Shown in pieces: positions 60,165 through 64,000 of a stretch of 64,000 bases of DNA; the stretch's first letter is position 1; every line of letters begins with the position of its first letter. The DNA lies in contig CP036432.1 of the NCBI GenBank assembly GCA_007753675.1, positions 9,302,233 to 9,366,232 of the forward strand, given 5' to 3'. Under the pieces are notes generated by a model. That model saw only the letters and a list, made by a program, of their open reading frames with translations. It did not search any database and had not been told where the DNA came from. This DNA is from Stieleria magnilauensis. GTDB lineage: Bacteria; Planctomycetota; Planctomycetia; Pirellulales; Pirellulaceae. The translations under genes and the position numbers were made by a program.

Positions 60165-60361
60165 CACTGGGAACTCTTTCTCGGGTGGGTGGGACGATCG
60201 GGCAGGAACTGAGATTGTAATTGATCCGGGTGTGCCAGCGTCGTCTTTTGCTCCCCAAAAGTTGCCAGACGGATGGATCGCATCGAGCGTGTTTCCGGCG
60301 GCGTGACCGGCTATCATGGGAAACCCCACCTCCCACCCAATTCCCGCCGAGACGATTCTCT

Positions 60362-61786
60362 ATGTCGCACAAGATTCATCGCCCCCACCTCAACGCTGTC
60401 GTGTTTCTCGCCTTGCTCGTGCTGAGTTGGCTTCCAGACTTTGCTGCCCGCGGACATGCCGCCGAAAGCGATGCGGTCAAGATCGCGACCTTCGATTTGG
60501 ACGTCACCCCGCCGGTCGGTTCGATGATGGCTTACGACCCGGTTCGCCGCAGCGACGAGCTGGGATTGCGATGTCGCGGTCTGGTGATTCTGGGCGCCGA
60601 CCAGCCGATCGTGTTGTGTGCGGTCGATTGGATCGGAATCGCCAACGGCGCCCACGACACGTTCCGCGACGTCCTGGCGGCGGCCGCCGAAACGACTCGT
60701 GACCGCGTCGCCGTGCATTGCCTGCATCAACACGACGCACCACGCTGCGACTTCACCGCCGAGCAGATCCTCCACCACGCCGGCGCGACGGATCTGGGCC
60801 CGTACGAAAGCTCTTTCCAACGCGGCGTGCTGCACCAGCTTGGTCAAACCGTCACCGCCGCCCTGCCCCACGCCCAGCCGATCACACACGCCGGATTCGG
60901 CACGGCCGTCGTCGAGAACGTTGCGTCGAACCGACGGTTGCTCGGTCCCGACGGAAAGGTCAAAGCGACGCGGTACACCACCTGCCGCGACCCTGACTTG
61001 CGAGCCGAACCGGAAGGAACGATCGACCCCGAACTGAATTGCCTGGTGTTCTACGACGGCGACAAGGCGCTTGCTTCGATGACCTACTATGCCTGTCATC
61101 CGCAAAGCTATTACCGCACCGGCGTCCCCAGTCCCGATTTCCCTGGTATCGCACGAATCATCCGCGGGCAAGACGTCCCCGAAACGATGCACATCCATTT
61201 CAATGGGGCCGGCGGAAACATCGGCGCGGGGAAATACAACGACGGCGACAAGGCGAATCGTTTGATCCTGGCCGCCCGTGTCGCCGACGCGATGAAACGC
61301 GCGTTCGAGTCTGCCGAGCGTTTCCCGGTCCGCCCCGAATCGATTGCCTGGTCGGTCGCCCCGGTCGCATTGCCGCCGGCACCCCATTTGGACCGAGAGC
61401 AGTTGCTAGCGGCATTGCAGAACCCATCGTCATCCGACACCCAAAACGTGCCCGCCGACCTGGCTTGGCTCGGACGCTGTCAATCCGGTCACAAGATCGA
61501 CCTGGCGTGCCTGGCCGTCGGCGATGTTCGCGTGCTGCACATGCCCGGAGAGCTGTTCGTCGAATACCAACTGGCCGCGAAGAAGATGCGCGACGACTTG
61601 CACGTCGCCATGGCCGTCTATGGTGATTATGGTCCAGGCTACATCGGCACCGAGATCGCCTACGGACAAGGCGGCTACGAAACCAGCCCGCGGGCGTCGC
61701 GCGTCGACAAAAGTTGCGAACGCATTCTGATGGACAACATCACGCAGTTGCTCGGCGTGGAAGACTCAGCAACGAGTGGTCAATGA
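60362..61786 (+). CDS. Neutral/alkaline ceramidase-like (PF04734 N-terminal) secreted protein
   Basis: A 474-residue protein with signal peptide (LNAVVFLALLVLSWLPDFAA). The zinc-type region reads VAVHCLHQHDAPRCD, and HFNGAGGNIGAGKYND and MTYYACHPQSYY match the neutral ceramidase N-terminal domain, including the short-chain alkaline-metal-binding His residues. It lacks the C-terminal domain of animal enzymes. In planctomycetes this family is widespread without proven ceramidase activity. ATG at 60362. A PVC dehydrogenase follows. Confidence 0.85.
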   Translation: MSHKIHRPHLNAVVFLALLVLSWLPDFAARGHAAESDAVKIATFDLDVTPPVGSMMAYDPVRRSDELGLRCRGLVILGADQPIVLCAVDWIGIANGAHDTFRDVLAAAAETTRDRVAVHCLHQHDAPRCDFTAEQILHHAGATDLGPYESSFQRGVLHQLGQTVTAALPHAQPITHAGFGTAVVENVASNRRLLGPDGKVKATRYTTCRDPDLRAEPEGTIDPELNCLVFYDGDKALASMTYYACHPQSYYRTGVPSPDFPGIARIIRGQDVPETMHIHFNGAGGNIGAGKYNDGDKANRLILAARVADAMKRAFESAERFPVRPESIAWSVAPVALPPAPHLDREQLLAALQNPSSSDTQNVPADLAWLGRCQSGHKIDLACLAVGDVRVLHMPGELFVEYQLAAKKMRDDLHVAMAVYGDYGPGYIGTEIAYGQGGYETSPRASRVDKSCERILMDNITQLLGVEDSATSGQ

Positions 61787-61789
61787 CTG

Positions 61790-61860
61790 GCGACTGCGTA
61801 GCTGCCGTCGCCAGACGGCGGAACGTCCACGCTCTGGCGAGCGTAGCTACTCTCGACATC
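61790..61860. repeat. Imperfect inverted repeat between ceramidase-like and dehydrogenase genes
   Basis: GCGTAGCTGCCGTCGCCAGA (about 61796-61815) is answered by CTCTGGCGAGCGTAGCTACT (about 61832-61851), with CCGTCGCCAGACGG forming a small hairpin. No gene lies here. Confidence 0.5.
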
Positions 61861-61908
61861 AGCTCCCCCTCCCCCTTCCCTCCCCCTCCCGCCTTATTCC
61901 GACGCATC

Positions 61909-64000
61909 ATGATTCGTCTGTCCTACCGTTTGTTCCTCCCCTGCCTGGCCGCCCTGCTCTTTTTTACCCCCACCCCTGCCGCCGACTTCGCCGATCAATT
62001 GCCGCGGATCGCACCGACCGAACCCGGCGACACCCTCGATGATTTCCGGGTCGCCGACGGTTACCACATTCAACTCGTCGCCGCCGAGCCCTTGGTCAAC
62101 AGCCCCGTGGCGATCGAATGGGATGCCGACGGCGCACTGTTTGTTTGTGAGATGCGTGGCTACAGCGAAGACCGTGATGACAAGCTCTCACGCATCACGC
62201 GGCTGATCGATACCGATGACGACGGCGTCTTCGATCGCCACACCGTTTACGCCGACAACTTGCTCTGGCCGACGGCTCTGTTCCCCTACGACGAAGGCCT
62301 GTTCGTGGCCGACGCGCCGGACATTTTTTACCTGAAGGATCACGACGGTGATGGCGTCGCCGATTCAAAGAAAGTCGTCTTCACCGGATTCTCGATCGGA
62401 AACGTCCAAGGCCTATTGAACTCCTTTCATTGGGGTTTAGACAACCGCATCCATCTGGCCTGCGGCACCGTCGGCGGCAAAGTTCGACGAGCCGACGAAG
62501 ACGAATCTGCGGCCGTGGAAGTCCGCGGACACGACATGGCGTTTGATCCGGAAACCTACGCGTTCACATTGACCAGCGGCGGCGCCCAGCACGGAATGTG
62601 TTTTGATGACTGGGGACGCAAATTTGTTTCCTCCAACAGCGATCACCTGCAACAAGTGATGTACGAAGATCGCTACATCAAACGGAACCCGTTGCTGGTC
62701 GCCCCGTCGGCTCGTCAATCGATCGCCGCCGATGGACCGCAAGCCGAAGTGTTTCGGATCAGCCCGGTCGAACCGTGGCGTGTCGTTCGAACACGGCTGC
62801 GCGTCGCGGGACTCGTTCGCGGCCCGATCGAAGGCGGCGGCCGCGCGGCAGGCTACTTCACCGGCGCGACCGGCGTGACCATCTATCGCGGCGACGCCTG
62901 GCCCCAAGACGATCACTCGCTGGCAATCGTTGGTGATGTCGGCAGCAACCTGATCCATCGCAAACGTTTGACGCCCACGGGTGTGCAGTTGGTCGGAGAA
63001 CGAATCGATCCGAAATCGGAATTCGTGGCTTCTAAAGACAACTGGTTTCGGCCTGCCCAATTCGCTTGCGGCCCCGATGGCGCACTCTCGGTCGTGGACG
63101 TTTACCGCGAAGTCATCGAACACCCCAAAAGTCTTCCGCCGGAGATCAAGCAACATGTGGACCTGACATCAGGTCGCAATCGGGGCCGGATCTATCGCGT
63201 CGTGCCCGACGGGTACCACCATCGGCCGACTCCCAAATTGGACACGTTCGATACCGAGTCGTTGGCAAAGTTGCTACAGCACCCCAACGCGTGGCACCGC
63301 GAGACGGCGGCCCGATTGATCTACCAACGCCAGGACAAAACGATCAGCGAGACGCTGCGTCGTCAAGTCGGACAAAGCGCGTCCGCCCAGGGACGCTTGC
63401 ATTCGCTTTACGCGCTCGACGGCCTCGGTTTGCTCACGCCCCAGGACGTGATCGACCGCTTTGACGATCCTCATCCCCAAGTCGTCCGCCATGCGATTCG
63501 ATTGGCCGAACAGTTTGCGTCGGACCAAGACATCGTCGGCCATCTGAAACCGCTGGTTCGCCATCCATCGATCGACGTCCGCTATCAACTGGCGTTTTCA
63601 CTCGGTGAGTTTTCGTTCGAGGCCAAGTCGGATTGGCTCGCCGAGCTGGCACTGCAAAATCCCACCGACCGCTGGATCCAGACCGCCGTGTCGAGTTCCA
63701 CGAGCGGTCACCCGGATCGATTGTTTGCCGCGTTGTTGAAATCCGACTCCGTCGAACCGCTTGCCCCGTTCCTGCTGCGCCTGTCCAGCCAAATCGACCG
63801 TCGTGACGAGAACGACCAGCGGCGTCGGTCGCTTTCTGCGTTGGTCAGCGCAGCGCATCATCCCGGCTTGTTACCCGCAATCGGGCGTTTGAATCGGGCC
63901 GATCGTCGGGATTCAATCGGCGAGGAACTGTATGCTCGCGCCGAGTCGCTCGCCGCCGGCCTGATCTCGATGGCGTTGGCCCAGGTTGCCGAGACGAAGC
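61909..64000 (+). CDS. PVC-type membrane-bound dehydrogenase (3' end outside the window)
   Basis: The frame opens at the ATG at 61909 and stays open to the right edge, giving 697 residues. A signal peptide (LFLPCLAALLFFTPTPAAD) is followed by a six-bladed propeller region: DDFRVADGYHIQLVAAEPLV, PVAIEWDADGALFVCEMRGY, DTDDDGVFDRHTVYADNL, HWGLDNRIHLACGTVGG and GGAQHGMCFDDWGRKFVSSN, the membrane-bound dehydrogenase domain of planctomycetes (TIGR02604). From about residue 440 helical HEAT-like repeats start (HPNAWHRETAARLI, HPSIDVRYQLAFSLGEF). A heme-binding CxxCH domain would be expected beyond the edge. Confidence 0.9.
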   Translation, partial: MIRLSYRLFLPCLAALLFFTPTPAADFADQLPRIAPTEPGDTLDDFRVADGYHIQLVAAEPLVNSPVAIEWDADGALFVCEMRGYSEDRDDKLSRITRLIDTDDDGVFDRHTVYADNLLWPTALFPYDEGLFVADAPDIFYLKDHDGDGVADSKKVVFTGFSIGNVQGLLNSFHWGLDNRIHLACGTVGGKVRRADEDESAAVEVRGHDMAFDPETYAFTLTSGGAQHGMCFDDWGRKFVSSNSDHLQQVMYEDRYIKRNPLLVAPSARQSIAADGPQAEVFRISPVEPWRVVRTRLRVAGLVRGPIEGGGRAAGYFTGATGVTIYRGDAWPQDDHSLAIVGDVGSNLIHRKRLTPTGVQLVGERIDPKSEFVASKDNWFRPAQFACGPDGALSVVDVYREVIEHPKSLPPEIKQHVDLTSGRNRGRIYRVVPDGYHHRPTPKLDTFDTESLAKLLQHPNAWHRETAARLIYQRQDKTISETLRRQVGQSASAQGRLHSLYALDGLGLLTPQDVIDRFDDPHPQVVRHAIRLAEQFASDQDIVGHLKPLVRHPSIDVRYQLAFSLGEFSFEAKSDWLAELALQNPTDRWIQTAVSSSTSGHPDRLFAALLKSDSVEPLAPFLLRLSSQIDRRDENDQRRRSLSALVSAAHHPGLLPAIGRLNRADRRDSIGEELYARAESLAAGLISMALAQVAETK

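Overview
The window looks like a chromosomal segment of a planctomycete of the Pirellulaceae type (Rhodopirellula/Stieleria-like). The evidence is protein content, not a marker gene: a DUF1559 prepilin-like protein with an H-x9-DG tail, a PVC-type membrane-bound dehydrogenase, DUF1080 hydrolase domains, a sulfatase, a dockerin protein with an N-terminal 'LEPRLPLAG' motif, a ceramidase-like enzyme, small lipoproteins, high G+C, scattered rather than operonic biosynthetic genes, and very abundant intergenic palindromic repeats. No rRNA, tRNA, CRISPR array or intact transposase was found.

Layout. 1-6 kb: a truncated HTH gene, a small secreted protein, hisN-lspA (minus), then dapB with an overlapping small Cys-containing gene, a small lipoprotein and a DUF1559 protein closed by a clear terminator. 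6-13 kb: an LplT-like MFS protein, thiC overlapping a YkgJ-like gene, a di-heme cytochrome and a GT39-like membrane protein. 13-20.6 kb: hisD-hisC, a membrane protein with a degenerate J-like domain, a lidless Hsp70, then hisB. 21.3-24.5 kb: a single 1057-codon gene joining all three AmmeMemoRadiSam parts (radical SAM, AMMECR1, MEMO), divergent from a Tat-exported TIM-barrel protein. 26-29.5 kb: a dockerin protein and a four-gene membrane operon. 30-37.5 kb: gatA-gatB, a soluble histidine kinase with an HTH-REC regulator, and mnmG. 37.7-45.8 kb: a secreted Ig-like protein, a sulfatase, a repeat-flanked GxxExxY gene, holA, and a GYF/coiled-coil/SUFU-like protein. 46-52.4 kb: a MazG-like/membrane/ABC operon, then a sulfotransferase and a two-domain DUF1080 lipoprotein. 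52.6-59.5 kb: ispH divergent from hpnC-hpnD-hpnE and a class II photolyase fused to an FAD amine-oxidase-like domain. 59.6-64 kb: a secreted peroxiredoxin, a ceramidase-like enzyme and a PVC dehydrogenase running off the right edge.

How genes work together. ispH and hpnCDE form an isoprenoid-to-squalene unit. hisN, hisD, hisC and hisB cover late histidine steps. The J-like and Hsp70 genes are 4 bp apart and look like a dedicated pair. The ABC ATPase and the amidotransferase-like membrane protein look like one system. The most promising leads are the AmmeMemoRadiSam triple fusion with a strong internal ribosome site, the 79-bp repeat family that can be drawn as a cloverleaf and supplies stop codons to neighbouring genes, the phased GGCAGAATGAT hairpin repeats that bracket a GxxExxY gene, and the photolyase-oxidoreductase fusion next to squalene synthesis.
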